Shown: positions 1 to 7,986 of the stretch, in pieces | How positions within the stretch are numbered: the stretch's first letter is position 1 | How the letters are laid out: each line of letters starts with the position of its first letter | Assembly: GCF_000382445.1 (NCBI RefSeq) | Contig: NZ_KB905474.1 | Coordinates: forward strand, 310,001-374,000 | Direction: 5' to 3' | Source: Phocaeicola massiliensis B84634 = Timone 84634 = DSM 17679 = JCM 13223 | GTDB lineage: Bacteria; Bacteroidota; Bacteroidia; Bacteroidales; Bacteroidaceae | Length of the DNA stretch: 64,000 nucleotides | Notes under the pieces: model-generated | What the model saw: the letters and a program-made list of their open reading frames with translations, nothing else | Databases searched by the model: none | What the model was told of the DNA's origin: nothing | Translations under genes and position numbers: made by a program

Positions 1-411
1 ATCGGACAATTCGTAAAGAACATGAAATATAATGAAACCAAGATCGAACATCTGTTTAACAACGTCCGCATCCAGCAATTCGGTCGGGGGTGCTTTATTG
101 AAAAGAAGCCGGCACAAGAAGATATTGACGCAGCTTATGCGGGATTGGAAAGCTGCAAACAAATTCTCGCTTCGGGAGAGTATAATCTGGTCGTGCTCGA
201 TGAACTAACCATTGCCCTGTATTACGAGTTGCTTTCTATTGAGGAGGTATTGACGGCGATTTCTCGACGACATTCCGGGACAGAGTTGGTAATCACGGGA
301 CGGTACGCTCCGGCAGAATTGATCGACATAGCCGACTTGGTCACGGAGATGCGAGAAGTCAAACATTATTACACGGAAGGCGTCCTCTCCCGCAACGGGA
401 TAGACCGTTAG
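1..411 (+). CDS. cobO: Corrinoid adenosyltransferase (CobO/BtuR), 3' part
   Basis: The open frame runs in from the left edge, so the start and the N-terminal P-loop are missing. It transfers the adenosyl group of ATP to cob(I)alamin or cob(I)yrinic acid diamide, the last step that makes imported corrinoids usable as adenosylcobalamin. Family signatures visible are IGQFVKN at the extreme 5' end, VVLDELTIAL in the middle, and the C-terminal block VITGRYAP, ADLVTEM, VKHYY and NGID. The ATG at 22 is internal. The stop is followed by a convergent M23 gene. A B12-uptake operon with a riboswitch lies 20 kb away in the same window, so the gene may belong to a corrinoid gene group continuing to the left, or may be host DNA beyond an element end; the sequence does not decide. 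Confidence 0.9.
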   Translation: MGQFVKNMKYNETKIEHLFNNVRIQQFGRGCFIEKKPAQEDIDAAYAGLESCKQILASGEYNLVVLDELTIALYYELLSIEEVLTAISRRHSGTELVITGRYAPAELIDIADLVTEMREVKHYYTEGVLSRNGIDR

Positions 412-497
412 AGTCCGATCTCCCTACTCGGTCTTGGTTTCACAATCATTCAAATAAAAAATTACGATAAGTTCCAAAATGAAAAGTTCCCTGTTTT

Positions 498-536
498 AAT
501 CGAAAACCACATCACCTAATGACACTCTTTTCGATT
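498..536. repeat. Inverted repeat between convergent genes
   Basis: Perfect 9-base arms AATCGAAAA and TTTTCGATT flank a loop of about 21 bases, between the end of cobO and the end of the minus-strand M23 gene. There is no long U-run, so it is a weak terminator candidate. It could also be a protein-binding or element-boundary repeat. Confidence 0.4.
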
Positions 537-559
537 AGCGTTTGGCGACATAAACACTC

Positions 560-1213
560 TTACAACAGTCTGCTCAAAGCTGAAATGCACTCCTGCTGTG
601 TAGTCCGGATGTAATCGAAAACGACCGACGGATCGACACTCTTGCCATTTAGCTTGCAGGTTATGTGCAAGTGCTCGCCTGTACTTCGTCCGGTCGAGCC
701 GGTAATACCGACGGCATCACGGGGACGGACTACCGTACCCTTGGCGGTCAGCACCCGTGAAAGGTGGCAATAGCTGACGGTGTAATTTCCGTGCCGCAGG
801 GTCACATACTTGCCGGACGTCTTGTCCTGTCCCACTTTGACGACCACCCCCTCCATCATGGCCAATACCTGCTCGCCCCGTGCGTGCAGGTCGATACCGC
901 CGTGAAACTTCCTCTTTCCGGTAAACGGGTCTTTCCGGTAGCCGTATGGTGATGTAATTCTGATGCGCTGCAATGGATAAGACACACTGAGATAACGGTC
1001 AATCCACAACTTCTTACTTTCATCGGCAGGTTTTGTCGAAGTCTCCTGTACAGGAGCCATGCTTTCGGGTGTCGGCTCCGGCTTTTTCATACCCTCCTGC
1101 AAGGCTTCTACCTTGTATCTTTCTGGTGTCTTGGCAATCGTGTTGAACTGCGCCTGAGCGGGCATCGTGCAGAATGAAACACCCGATATTGCTATCAGTA
1201 AAATTTTTCTCAT
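560..1213 (-). CDS. Secreted M23-family metallopeptidase
   Basis: 217 residues with an N-terminal signal peptide (about residues 1-21, ending AQA before Gln). The C-terminal half is a LytM/M23 endopeptidase domain that would cleave peptidoglycan cross-links in the periplasm. Zinc and catalytic residues are present: His104 and Asp108 in FHGGIDLH, His150 in SYCHLS, and His181/His183 in GEHLHI. A Pro/Thr-rich linker (about residues 45-65) separates signal and domain. A TAACTTTG box (complement of 1218-1225) lies only about 5 bases from the ATG, so the transcript could be nearly leaderless or the start could be further in. Peptidoglycan hydrolases of this type are common in conjugative elements, where they open the wall for the transfer channel; that role is inferred from context. 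Confidence 0.85.
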   Translation of the reverse strand: MRKILLIAISGVSFCTMPAQAQFNTIAKTPERYKVEALQEGMKKPEPTPESMAPVQETSTKPADESKKLWIDRYLSVSYPLQRIRITSPYGYRKDPFTGKRKFHGGIDLHARGEQVLAMMEGVVVKVGQDKTSGKYVTLRHGNYTVSYCHLSRVLTAKGTVVRPRDAVGITGSTGRSTGEHLHITCKLNGKSVDPSVVFDYIRTTQQECISALSRLL

Positions 1214-1292
1214 TCGGCAAAGTTATAACGGGAGTTTTCATGTCGGAAACAAACTACCGTCATTTCTTGTATTGGTTTGATATTTTGCGTCT

Positions 1293-1326
1293 ATTAGTAC
1301 GATTTTGATTAGATAATTGTACTAAT
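1293..1326. promoter_or_regulatory. Operator-like inverted repeat upstream of the long operon
   Basis: Two 12-base arms, ATTAGTACGATT (1293-1304) and AATTGTACTAAT (1315-1326), are inverted with one mismatch and about one helical turn between centres. The half-site TAGTACRATT recurs at 1405-1414 on the transcription start of the operon, and near 39.0-39.17 kb. This pattern suits binding by a dimeric repressor or activator. Confidence 0.55.
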
Positions 1327-1394
1327 GAAGATAAAAACAGCATATTACAACCATTTATATAGCTGTATTTTTGTCCGTCATAATAAGATGTCTC

Positions 1395-1414
1395 TATCTT
1401 TGTATAGTACAATT
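1395..1414 (+). promoter_or_regulatory. Promoter with overlapping operator half-site
   Basis: TATCTTTG at 1395-1402 matches the Bacteroidetes -7 consensus TAnnTTTG. The expected start, about 1409, falls inside TAGTACAATT (1405-1414), a third copy of the operator half-site. A protein bound there would block initiation. The first gene begins at 1433, leaving a leader of about 24 bases. Confidence 0.65.
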
Positions 1415-1432
1415 TTATAATATGAATATAGT

Positions 1433-2191
1433 ATGAAAAAAGTTCAGATTGAATTTGATGAATTACCCTTTTCGACACTGGAACGATTCGGTCTTACAAG
1501 GGAAATGATCGAGGACTTGCCGATGCGTGTGTTGGAAGACATCTGCAACGGCCGGCATTCTCCCGTGCTTCCCGTGCGTGTCACTGACGAGCATGGCGGG
1601 CAAATCGAGAGCCGCAGCCGCTTTGCCTTTATCCGCATGGACGACGGTCAGGTGGATGTGGTGTTCTATCCGGCACTGAAATCCTCTCCACTGGAGCGGT
1701 ATGACGAAGCACAGCAGAAACAGTTGCTCGACGGCAAGGCGATTGTCGCCGATGTGGAAATGTCGGACGGACGGAGCAGCAAGGCTTTCGTACAGATTGA
1801 CGCCGAGACGAAACAGGTGATGTATGTCCCCACGCCCATCATCGCACGCAACCTGAAAGTGCTGGCCGAGGTCATGCGCCTCGGTACGGTGGAGGTAAAC
1901 GGGATGCAGCACGGCGAGCCGCTGACGGTAGTCGTGGGCGGCGAGCCTGCCACAGTGGGCATCGACCTTCATGCCAAGACCGGCATCCGCATCTGTTCGG
2001 GCGACGCGCAGCAATGGCGCAACCAACCCAAGCGAGAGTGGGACAAATACACCTTCGGGTGCTACGGCTGCTGGGTCATGGACGATGACGGTAACCTTGA
2101 CTACGTTTCGGAGGAAGACTACACCGAAGAGCTGTGGAACGAACAGAAGAAGAGCGGCGAGCGCAATCGTGCGACAGCTCTCCATAAGTAA
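1433..2191 (+). CDS. DUF4099/DUF3945-type ICE protein
   Basis: 252 residues, soluble, no signal peptide. The N-terminus (FDELPFSTLERFGLTREM, about residues 8-25) looks like the DUF4099 domain of Bacteroidetes mobile elements. The middle, including VPTPIIARNLKVL and a QHGEPL patch, resembles DUF3945-type segments such as those in the protein at 59819-61408. The biochemical function is unknown; relatives sit in conjugative elements next to primase and topoisomerase genes. This is the first gene of the operon, 24 bases after a predicted start site with an operator over it. Confidence 0.7.
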   Translation: MKKVQIEFDELPFSTLERFGLTREMIEDLPMRVLEDICNGRHSPVLPVRVTDEHGGQIESRSRFAFIRMDDGQVDVVFYPALKSSPLERYDEAQQKQLLDGKAIVADVEMSDGRSSKAFVQIDAETKQVMYVPTPIIARNLKVLAEVMRLGTVEVNGMQHGEPLTVVVGGEPATVGIDLHAKTGIRICSGDAQQWRNQPKREWDKYTFGCYGCWVMDDDGNLDYVSEEDYTEELWNEQKKSGERNRATALHK

Positions 2192-2209
2192 AACATCAAT
2201 CCGTACATT

Positions 2210-2434
2210 ATGGCACAGAACGAATATTATCCCGAAGACGTACTTGTCGGGAAGATGCAGAGCGGCGAATACGGCTGGCTCGATTACGTCAATCATTTCT
2301 CCGCCGACTGGCAGGAGGAATACGCCCGTTACTGCGAGGAAAAAGGGCTTGCAGTCGGCAACGAATCCGCCGCCGAGTTCGTCCGCTTCAAGGACGAACA
2401 GTTGGAGGCAGCAATGGAAAGCGGAGACGCATAA
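2210..2434 (+). CDS. Small acidic hypothetical protein
   Basis: 74 residues starting MAQNEYYPEDVLVGKM. It is acidic, rich in Trp, Tyr and Glu, with no signal or membrane segment. It sits 18 bases after the first operon gene and 16 bases before the next, so it is almost certainly co-translated with them. No fold or function can be assigned. Confidence 0.6.
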   Translation: MAQNEYYPEDVLVGKMQSGEYGWLDYVNHFSADWQEEYARYCEEKGLAVGNESAAEFVRFKDEQLEAAMESGDA

Positions 2435-2450
2435 CGAAAACAATCAGACT

Positions 2451-4028
2451 ATGGCGATACGAACGAATACCAATCCCCGGCAGATGGACTTGCAGCCCGA
2501 AATGCGCGATATGCTGATGCGCAACGGGCTTCAAGCCCATGTTGCACTTGACGATGCAGGGTATCGGCTGATCGTGCAGGGACATGACTCGCCCCTGCTG
2601 GTCTATCCGATCACCGAACGTCAGATGTTGGCACTCACGGACTGGGGAACGAACACTGCCAACAAGAAGGCCTACAACGTGCTGACGAGCATCGTGGGCA
2701 AGGACTTCTATATGCCCAAGAACTTCGTCCATGCCCGCAATGCCAACGGTCGTGTGGCTATGGGGCTGCACGGCTACCGCATCGTCATCGGCGAGTACGG
2801 GCGCATGGGGCGTATGGGAATGCCCCCGCCGTTCCTTGGCTGGACACCTCGCAACCAGTTGGGCTTCCACCTTCGCAGGGTCGGCGGCCAACTGTTCTTT
2901 CCGGGGCCGTCCATCGTACCCGAACGCCCCGACGGGCGCATGAAGCCCGGCGAACTGCAATCAGGCGGTTACGGCTTCTATTACAAGGGGCATCAACAGG
3001 AGCAGCCCGTACAGCAACGGGATGTGCTGCAGGACTTGCAGGCGGCTATCACGCCGATGGTCAGCCGTCCACGCAGCAAGGAACCGGCACGGCCGTACAA
3101 GGAGCTTATAGCCTCTCCGGTCTATTTCTCCAACGAGAAATGGGCGGAGTGCCTTGCCTCGCACGGTCTTGTCGTGGATGCGGAAAAGCAGACGCTGACC
3201 GTGCAGTCGGAAAGCGTCCAAGCCGATATGGTCTATGACCTGACGGAAGAGGAAGTGAGGACACTGGTTGCCGCACCCATCGAGGAGCAGCCCGTAGAGA
3301 AACGTCTGGAACTGCTGAACGGCATTATCGGGGCTGACTTTTCCGACAAAGTGACGATGGAGGCTCTCAACAGCGATCAACGCATCGCTATCGGTCTGCA
3401 TCCCGAAGTACAGCAGGATTTGAAACAACGCCAACGGCAGGAGCAAGAGGCTTTTATGCCAGTGAAAACCTCGCTGCAACAGCAAGAGGAATCCGTACAG
3501 GGAAATATCGGTGCGGTAGTGGACGGGCGTGACCTCCAGTTTTTGAATGAAAACAAGGGATGGTATCGGGAAGAGAAACACGGGCGGGAAGTCGAAGTGA
3601 GCCAGATAGCCGTTCAACCGGCACAGACCGAGGGGAAATACAGGATGACCGCCGTTATCGACGGTCAGGCTATCAGCCATGAGATAACCCAACGGGACTA
3701 CGACAAGTTCCTTGCTGTGGATGACTATCACCGGATGAAGCTCTTTTCCAAGATTTTCAGCGAAGTGGACATGAAAACACGCCCGGAAGCACAGCGGGGT
3801 CTCGGCACGAAAATCTTTGCCGCCCTCACCGCAGGTACGGTAGTCGCGGCGGGTGTCGCACACGGCATCCACCATCACTGCCATGCCCCGGAGTTCTACG
3901 GCGAGTGTTTCGGCGGTCCGCCACGCCCGTACTTCAAGCCGGGTGTCGATACGCCGAGGGATGTGGCCATCCGTTGTTTCGAGGCAGAGATGAACCGTGA
4001 AATCAATGATATGAGAATGGGGAGGTAA
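2451..4028 (+). CDS. Conserved ICE protein of unknown function, 525 aa
   Basis: The frame is open from 1971, but the ATG at 2451 is the sensible start because the upstream part overlaps two real genes. It begins MAIRTNTNPRQMDLQ. Two similar units are visible, each with a short domain reading 'VYPITERQMLAL' or 'VYDLTEEEVRTL' (about residues 45-90 and 255-300), which suggests an internal duplication. A Gln/Glu-rich linker follows. Near the C-terminus a hydrophobic stretch (about residues 455-475, AALTAGTVVAAGVAHG) is followed by a His/Cys-rich segment (HHHCHAPEFYGECFGG) that could bind metal. It may be a peripheral membrane protein of the transfer apparatus. No family function is recognised. 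Confidence 0.65.
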   Translation: MAIRTNTNPRQMDLQPEMRDMLMRNGLQAHVALDDAGYRLIVQGHDSPLLVYPITERQMLALTDWGTNTANKKAYNVLTSIVGKDFYMPKNFVHARNANGRVAMGLHGYRIVIGEYGRMGRMGMPPPFLGWTPRNQLGFHLRRVGGQLFFPGPSIVPERPDGRMKPGELQSGGYGFYYKGHQQEQPVQQRDVLQDLQAAITPMVSRPRSKEPARPYKELIASPVYFSNEKWAECLASHGLVVDAEKQTLTVQSESVQADMVYDLTEEEVRTLVAAPIEEQPVEKRLELLNGIIGADFSDKVTMEALNSDQRIAIGLHPEVQQDLKQRQRQEQEAFMPVKTSLQQQEESVQGNIGAVVDGRDLQFLNENKGWYREEKHGREVEVSQIAVQPAQTEGKYRMTAVIDGQAISHEITQRDYDKFLAVDDYHRMKLFSKIFSEVDMKTRPEAQRGLGTKIFAALTAGTVVAAGVAHGIHHHCHAPEFYGECFGGPPRPYFKPGVDTPRDVAIRCFEAEMNREINDMRMGR

Positions 4029-4031
4029 ACC

Positions 4032-5420
4032 ATGAGAGAGGGCGAACTGACTTATGACGATTTTCTGCGCAGGCTGAACATTCAGGACGTGCTTATCGAC
4101 GCGGGCTATCACCTGAACCGGCGTGACGGCCTGCGCTATCCCTCGTATGTCCGGTTGGACAGCGAGGGGCGGCGCATCCGCAACGACAAGTTCATTGTCA
4201 CGCAGCAAGGGAAATGCTGTTTCAAACCGCAACAGCAGAAGTCGTATAACATCATTTCCTTTATCAAGGAGCATCCGCATTTTTTTGCGGAATACCATGC
4301 CGGTGTGTCTCCCGACCGACTGGTAAACCTTGTCTGCAACCGGTTGCTGAACCATCCCGTCGCTGACCGGGATACCCGGATTATCCAGCCTAAACGGGAT
4401 GTGAAGCCGTTTGACATGGCGGATTACGACATTCACCAGTTCAATCCGCAGGATCGGGCGACACAAAAGAAGTTCTATCCGTTCTTCAAGCATCGGGGCA
4501 TCGACCTTTACACGCAATACGCCTTCCACCGGAACTTTTGTCTGGCGACGAAACACCGTGAGGACGGCATGAAATACACCAACCTCGCCTTTCCGCTGAC
4601 CGTTCCGAAAGATACGGGACAGGTTGTCGGTCTGGAAGAGCGAGGGCGCCCTCGCATGGATGGCAGCGGCAGTTATAAAGGGAAGGCGGAAGGGAGCAAT
4701 TCGAGCCAAGGGCTATGGATTGCCAGCCCAGCCAAAACTACGCTTACCGAAGCCAAGCATATCTACTGGTTCGAGAGTGCATACGACGCGATGGCCTATT
4801 ACCAGCTTCATCAGGCCAACGACAAGGATTTGCGGAAAGCGGTCTTCATATCTACCGGCGGTAACCCGACGGTGGAACAGATGCGGGGTGTCCTCACGCT
4901 CTCGCTTCCTGCCAAGCAACACATCTGTTTCGATACCGACCTTGCGGGAATCGAGTTTGCCAAGAACCTGCAACAGGAGATGTACCGGGCTGTCCGTTCC
5001 ACCATCGAGGAGACACCGGAGCGGAAGCCTTATCTGGATTCCGTCGCTGACGGCAAGAACCTCGATGAAGGAGACATAGACCTGCTGCCCGACGCTTTGC
5101 GGTCGAGCTACGGGAAATATGAATCCGCATGGGAAGAAGCCATGTCGATGCGTTCGAGCGGCCTGTGCCATCCGGACGACATACGGGAACAGACGGATAT
5201 CATGAACGGAAATTACAAGGAGTTCCGTGAAGGATTGCGGGAGTTCCTCGGTCTGGACAAGGCGAATGACGCCTCTTTTGTCCGTGAACAGCCTACCTAT
5301 CCCAACAAGGACTGGAACGAACAGCTTTTGGCCGGGCAGAAACAGGAAGAGACGGTCGATGAGACACAGGCGAGAGAACAGTCACCGGAAGAGGAACAAC
5401 AAACACACTTTCGCCGATGA
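4032..5420 (+). CDS. TOPRIM-domain DNA primase-like protein
   Basis: 462 residues. The N-terminal third (residues 1-125) resembles the DUF3991/CHC2-like region of mobile-element primases, with KFIVTQQGKCCFKPQQQKS around 53-71. A TOPRIM domain follows: acidic motif FESAYDAMAYY with Glu248, and FDTDLAGIEFA with Asp301 and Asp303, the usual metal-binding residues. Such proteins make RNA primers for replacement-strand synthesis after single-strand transfer, or assist element replication. The C-terminal 80 residues are Glu/Gln-rich and probably disordered. The end overlaps the next start as ATGA, implying translational coupling. Confidence 0.75.
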   Translation: MREGELTYDDFLRRLNIQDVLIDAGYHLNRRDGLRYPSYVRLDSEGRRIRNDKFIVTQQGKCCFKPQQQKSYNIISFIKEHPHFFAEYHAGVSPDRLVNLVCNRLLNHPVADRDTRIIQPKRDVKPFDMADYDIHQFNPQDRATQKKFYPFFKHRGIDLYTQYAFHRNFCLATKHREDGMKYTNLAFPLTVPKDTGQVVGLEERGRPRMDGSGSYKGKAEGSNSSQGLWIASPAKTTLTEAKHIYWFESAYDAMAYYQLHQANDKDLRKAVFISTGGNPTVEQMRGVLTLSLPAKQHICFDTDLAGIEFAKNLQQEMYRAVRSTIEETPERKPYLDSVADGKNLDEGDIDLLPDALRSSYGKYESAWEEAMSMRSSGLCHPDDIREQTDIMNGNYKEFREGLREFLGLDKANDASFVREQPTYPNKDWNEQLLAGQKQEETVDETQAREQSPEEEQQTHFRR

Positions 5421-5914
5421 TGACCGATGCACCCACAGGACATTTCCAAAGCATCGTGCTGCAACCGCACGCCGGACAGTTCGTCATCGACGAGCTGCCC
5501 GCAATCGTATTGTGCTGTGCAGCATGGGTGTACGGTGGCATGGAGGGACTGCCTCTGACAGCTCTTGCCGTATCGGTTGCCGCATTGCTTTCTTTGGCAT
5601 TGCTGTACCGTTTCATCTATCTGCGCCGGACACGCTACCACATCGGTAGCGAGCAGCTTATCAGCAGGCATGGGGTGCTGTCCCGGAAGACGGACTACAT
5701 GGAACAATATCGTATCGTGGACTTTGTGGAACACCAAAGCCTCATGCAGCAGCTTTGCGGCCTAAAGACGGTACGCATCTTCTCGATGGACAGGAATACA
5801 CCCCGGCTTGATTTGGTAGGCATCAGACACAACTTCGATGTGGTAACGCTTATCCGGGAACGGGTCGAGTATAACAAACGAAAAAAGGGAATATATGAAA
5901 TCACGAATCATTAG
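5417..5914 (+). CDS. Membrane protein with bPH2-type PH domain
   Basis: 165 residues. Two hydrophobic segments lie around residues 30-45 and 48-68 (ALAVSVAALLSLALLYRFIYL), then a segment typical of bacterial PH domains of the YdbT/bPH2 family: TRYHIGSEQLISRHGVLSRKTD and YMEQYRIVDFVEHQSLMQQL, ending in RNTPRLDLVGI. The soluble domain would lie on the cytoplasmic face. Its role in a conjugative operon is unknown; a scaffold at the inner membrane is plausible. The start overlaps the preceding stop by 4 bases and the end overlaps the next gene by 20 bases. Confidence 0.75.
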   Translation: MMTDAPTGHFQSIVLQPHAGQFVIDELPAIVLCCAAWVYGGMEGLPLTALAVSVAALLSLALLYRFIYLRRTRYHIGSEQLISRHGVLSRKTDYMEQYRIVDFVEHQSLMQQLCGLKTVRIFSMDRNTPRLDLVGIRHNFDVVTLIRERVEYNKRKKGIYEITNH

Positions 5915-6584
5915 TCTGGTCATTTTTGCCCTCTGCCTGATGCCACACTGGGCAAAAGCCCAAATCACGGCGTCCAATCCGTTGGAATGGATGGCGTTGG
6001 CCGAGGGCAACGAGGTTATCAATGACCAAATAGAGAAACAGATAAATGGTCAGACGAAGACAGCTATGCTGCAGAACAGCATCGCCGCCGAGTTTAACCG
6101 CATCCACAAATGGGAGAAGCAGTACAACAGTTATCTCAAGACGGTAAGCGGCTACGCTTCATCGCTGAAAGCCTGCACCCATCTCTACAACGACGGCGTG
6201 AGAATCTTTCTCACGTTAGGGAAATTGGGCAACGCCATCCGAAACAACCCGCAGGGCATCATCGCCTCCATGAGCATGAACAATCTGTATATCGAGACGG
6301 CAACGGAACTGGTATCGGTCTTCACGCTCCTGAATGACGCAGTGGCCAAGGGCGGCAAAGAGAATATGCTCACGGGTGCGGAACGCAGCAAGACCTTGTG
6401 GGCGTTGAACGACAAACTTTCGGTTTTCAGCCGGAAGCTACACCTGCTCTACCTGAGCATACGATACTATACCCTCAATGACGTGTGGAACAATGTGACG
6501 GCCGGGATGCTCGACCGCAACAATGGGGAGGCGGCACGGATGGCCATGACCCGTTGGCGCAGGGCTGCCGTCCTCGCACGATAA
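5895..6584 (+). CDS. Secreted TrbJ-like conjugation protein (first of a pair)
   Basis: 229 residues with a signal peptide (about residues 1-22, ending AKA before Gln). The mature part is mostly helical and coiled-coil-like with no catalytic motif. The C-terminus (RKLHLLYLSIRYYTLNDVW, then MAMTRWRRA) is clearly related to that of the next gene (KKLQRLTKAVKYTTMGDIW, then AKRRWRQ), so the two are paralogues. Size, signal and helix content resemble VirB5/TrbJ-type periplasmic or pilus-associated proteins of type IV secretion systems. That assignment is by general resemblance, not by a signature motif. Confidence 0.65.
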   Translation: MKSRIISLVIFALCLMPHWAKAQITASNPLEWMALAEGNEVINDQIEKQINGQTKTAMLQNSIAAEFNRIHKWEKQYNSYLKTVSGYASSLKACTHLYNDGVRIFLTLGKLGNAIRNNPQGIIASMSMNNLYIETATELVSVFTLLNDAVAKGGKENMLTGAERSKTLWALNDKLSVFSRKLHLLYLSIRYYTLNDVWNNVTAGMLDRNNGEAARMAMTRWRRAAVLAR

Positions 6585-6598
6585 AAACGGAACTGACA

Positions 6599-7282
6599 AT
6601 GAAACGGACGATTTGGATAGGCATCTTATTGTTGTGCATCGGTATCGGCAAGGTTCGGGCGCAAAACGACCCCGTGCTTGCCGGAATGATCCTGCTCTAT
6701 ACCGACAAGGCGGAAAAGGAGCTGAAGAACCAGGAGAAAGTCATGCTGATGCAGACCACCGGACACCTGTGGACGAAAGAGGAAGTGAAAGCCACGACCG
6801 ACCTGCAACGGGAGTTCAACAACTATTTGGACTCTTTCCGGTCGATAATCTGCTACGCAGCGCAGATATACGGTTTTTACCACGAAATATCAAGGCTGAC
6901 GGACAATATGGGAGACTTTACCAGACAGGTAAGCCGCAATAGTCCCAACGCGCTGGCCGTTGCTCTCTCCACGCAACGGAACCGCATTTACCGGGAACTG
7001 ATTATGAACAGCGTGGAGATTGTGAATGACATCCGCATGGCGTGCCTGTCAGACAACAAAATGACGGAGAAGGAGCGCATGGAAATCGTATTTGGCATCC
7101 GTCCGAAGCTCAAGATGATGAACAAGAAACTGCAACGGCTGACCAAGGCGGTGAAATACACGACGATGGGCGACATCTGGCGTGAAATCGACGAGGGGGC
7201 ACGCCCGGCAGCCGACAAACGGGATATCGTGGAAGCCGCCAAAAGACGCTGGCGGCAGATAGGAAGAAATGTAAGACCTTAA
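6599..7282 (+). CDS. Secreted TrbJ-like conjugation protein (second of a pair)
   Basis: The frame is open upstream, but ATG 6599 gives a proper signal peptide (MKRTIWIGILLLCIGIGKVRA before Gln) and lies 15 bases after the preceding stop. 227 residues, helical, with the C-terminal YTTMGDIW and RRWRQ motifs shared with the upstream paralogue. A pair of related periplasmic proteins suggests a hetero-oligomer or division of labour in the transfer channel. Function is inferred from context and gross features only. Confidence 0.65.
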   Translation: MKRTIWIGILLLCIGIGKVRAQNDPVLAGMILLYTDKAEKELKNQEKVMLMQTTGHLWTKEEVKATTDLQREFNNYLDSFRSIICYAAQIYGFYHEISRLTDNMGDFTRQVSRNSPNALAVALSTQRNRIYRELIMNSVEIVNDIRMACLSDNKMTEKERMEIVFGIRPKLKMMNKKLQRLTKAVKYTTMGDIWREIDEGARPAADKRDIVEAAKRRWRQIGRNVRP

Positions 7283-7295
7283 AAACAGACAACGT

Positions 7296-7961
7296 ATGGG
7301 CGTTTGGAGTACACTATTGAAATATGGCGGCAAGGCCATGAAAGGTGTCGGTACGGCTACAGCGACTACCGGCAAAAGTATGGGTAAGGCAGTGCTGCAC
7401 CCTTCGCAGACCTTGCGTGGCGCGGGTCAGGCCGTCAAGACGGCGACCATCGGCGGTGCGGTCGGTTATGTGGGCTGGGAGAAGCTGACCACCGACAAAA
7501 GCGTGGTGCGTATCGTGAGCGATGCGGTCATCGGCGAACCGGCAACGAATACCCTCGCGGAGACGGCGGACGGAGTGCGTGAACTGACGGGCAAGGCCGG
7601 GGAAGCCGTCAGTTCGGTCAGCGGTGCGGTAACCGGCATCGACAACAAGCTGAACGGTGTGTCGAACTTTTTGCGCCAAGCCTCCGGTGGCGGAGGCCTT
7701 GATATGTTCGGCAACTTTTTCCGTAACCTCGGCAGCGGCAACGTGTCGGGGCTGAGTATTGCCGGGCTGGTTGCGGCGGCGTTCCTCATATTCGGACGCT
7801 TCGGCTGGCTGGGCAAGATTGCCGGCGCATTCCTCGGCATGATGCTCATCGGCAACAATGCGGGTGTCTTCCGAACGCCGGAGACAGAAAACGTGCAGCG
7901 CACCCGGACGCCCGAACTTCCGGCAGAGGAACAGACGCATGGCGGAGGGATGAGAAGATAG
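7296..7961 (+). CDS. Gly/Ala-rich membrane-associated hypothetical protein
   Basis: 221 residues, starting MGVWSTLLKYGGKAMKGVG. The first 120 residues are rich in Gly, Ala, Thr and Val with repeated small-residue helices. A hydrophobic hairpin occupies about residues 150-190 (ISIAGLVAAAFLIFGRFG, then GAFLGMMLIG). The C-terminus is hydrophilic. It lies between secreted and peptidoglycan-type proteins in the operon, so an inner-membrane part of the transfer channel is possible. No family is recognised. Confidence 0.6.
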   Translation: MGVWSTLLKYGGKAMKGVGTATATTGKSMGKAVLHPSQTLRGAGQAVKTATIGGAVGYVGWEKLTTDKSVVRIVSDAVIGEPATNTLAETADGVRELTGKAGEAVSSVSGAVTGIDNKLNGVSNFLRQASGGGGLDMFGNFFRNLGSGNVSGLSIAGLVAAAFLIFGRFGWLGKIAGAFLGMMLIGNNAGVFRTPETENVQRTRTPELPAEEQTHGGGMRR

Positions 7962-7986
7962 GGATATGAATCAATAGGTAAACAGC

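Noticed and set aside
1463-2443. Long minus-strand open frame opposite the first operon genes
   Set aside because: It is antisense to better-supported genes with proper starts and shows composition typical of a complementary shadow.
2961-4709. 582-codon minus-strand open frame
   Set aside because: It lies opposite the 525-aa protein and the TOPRIM primase gene; no motif, signal or start site; shadow of G/C-rich coding sequence.
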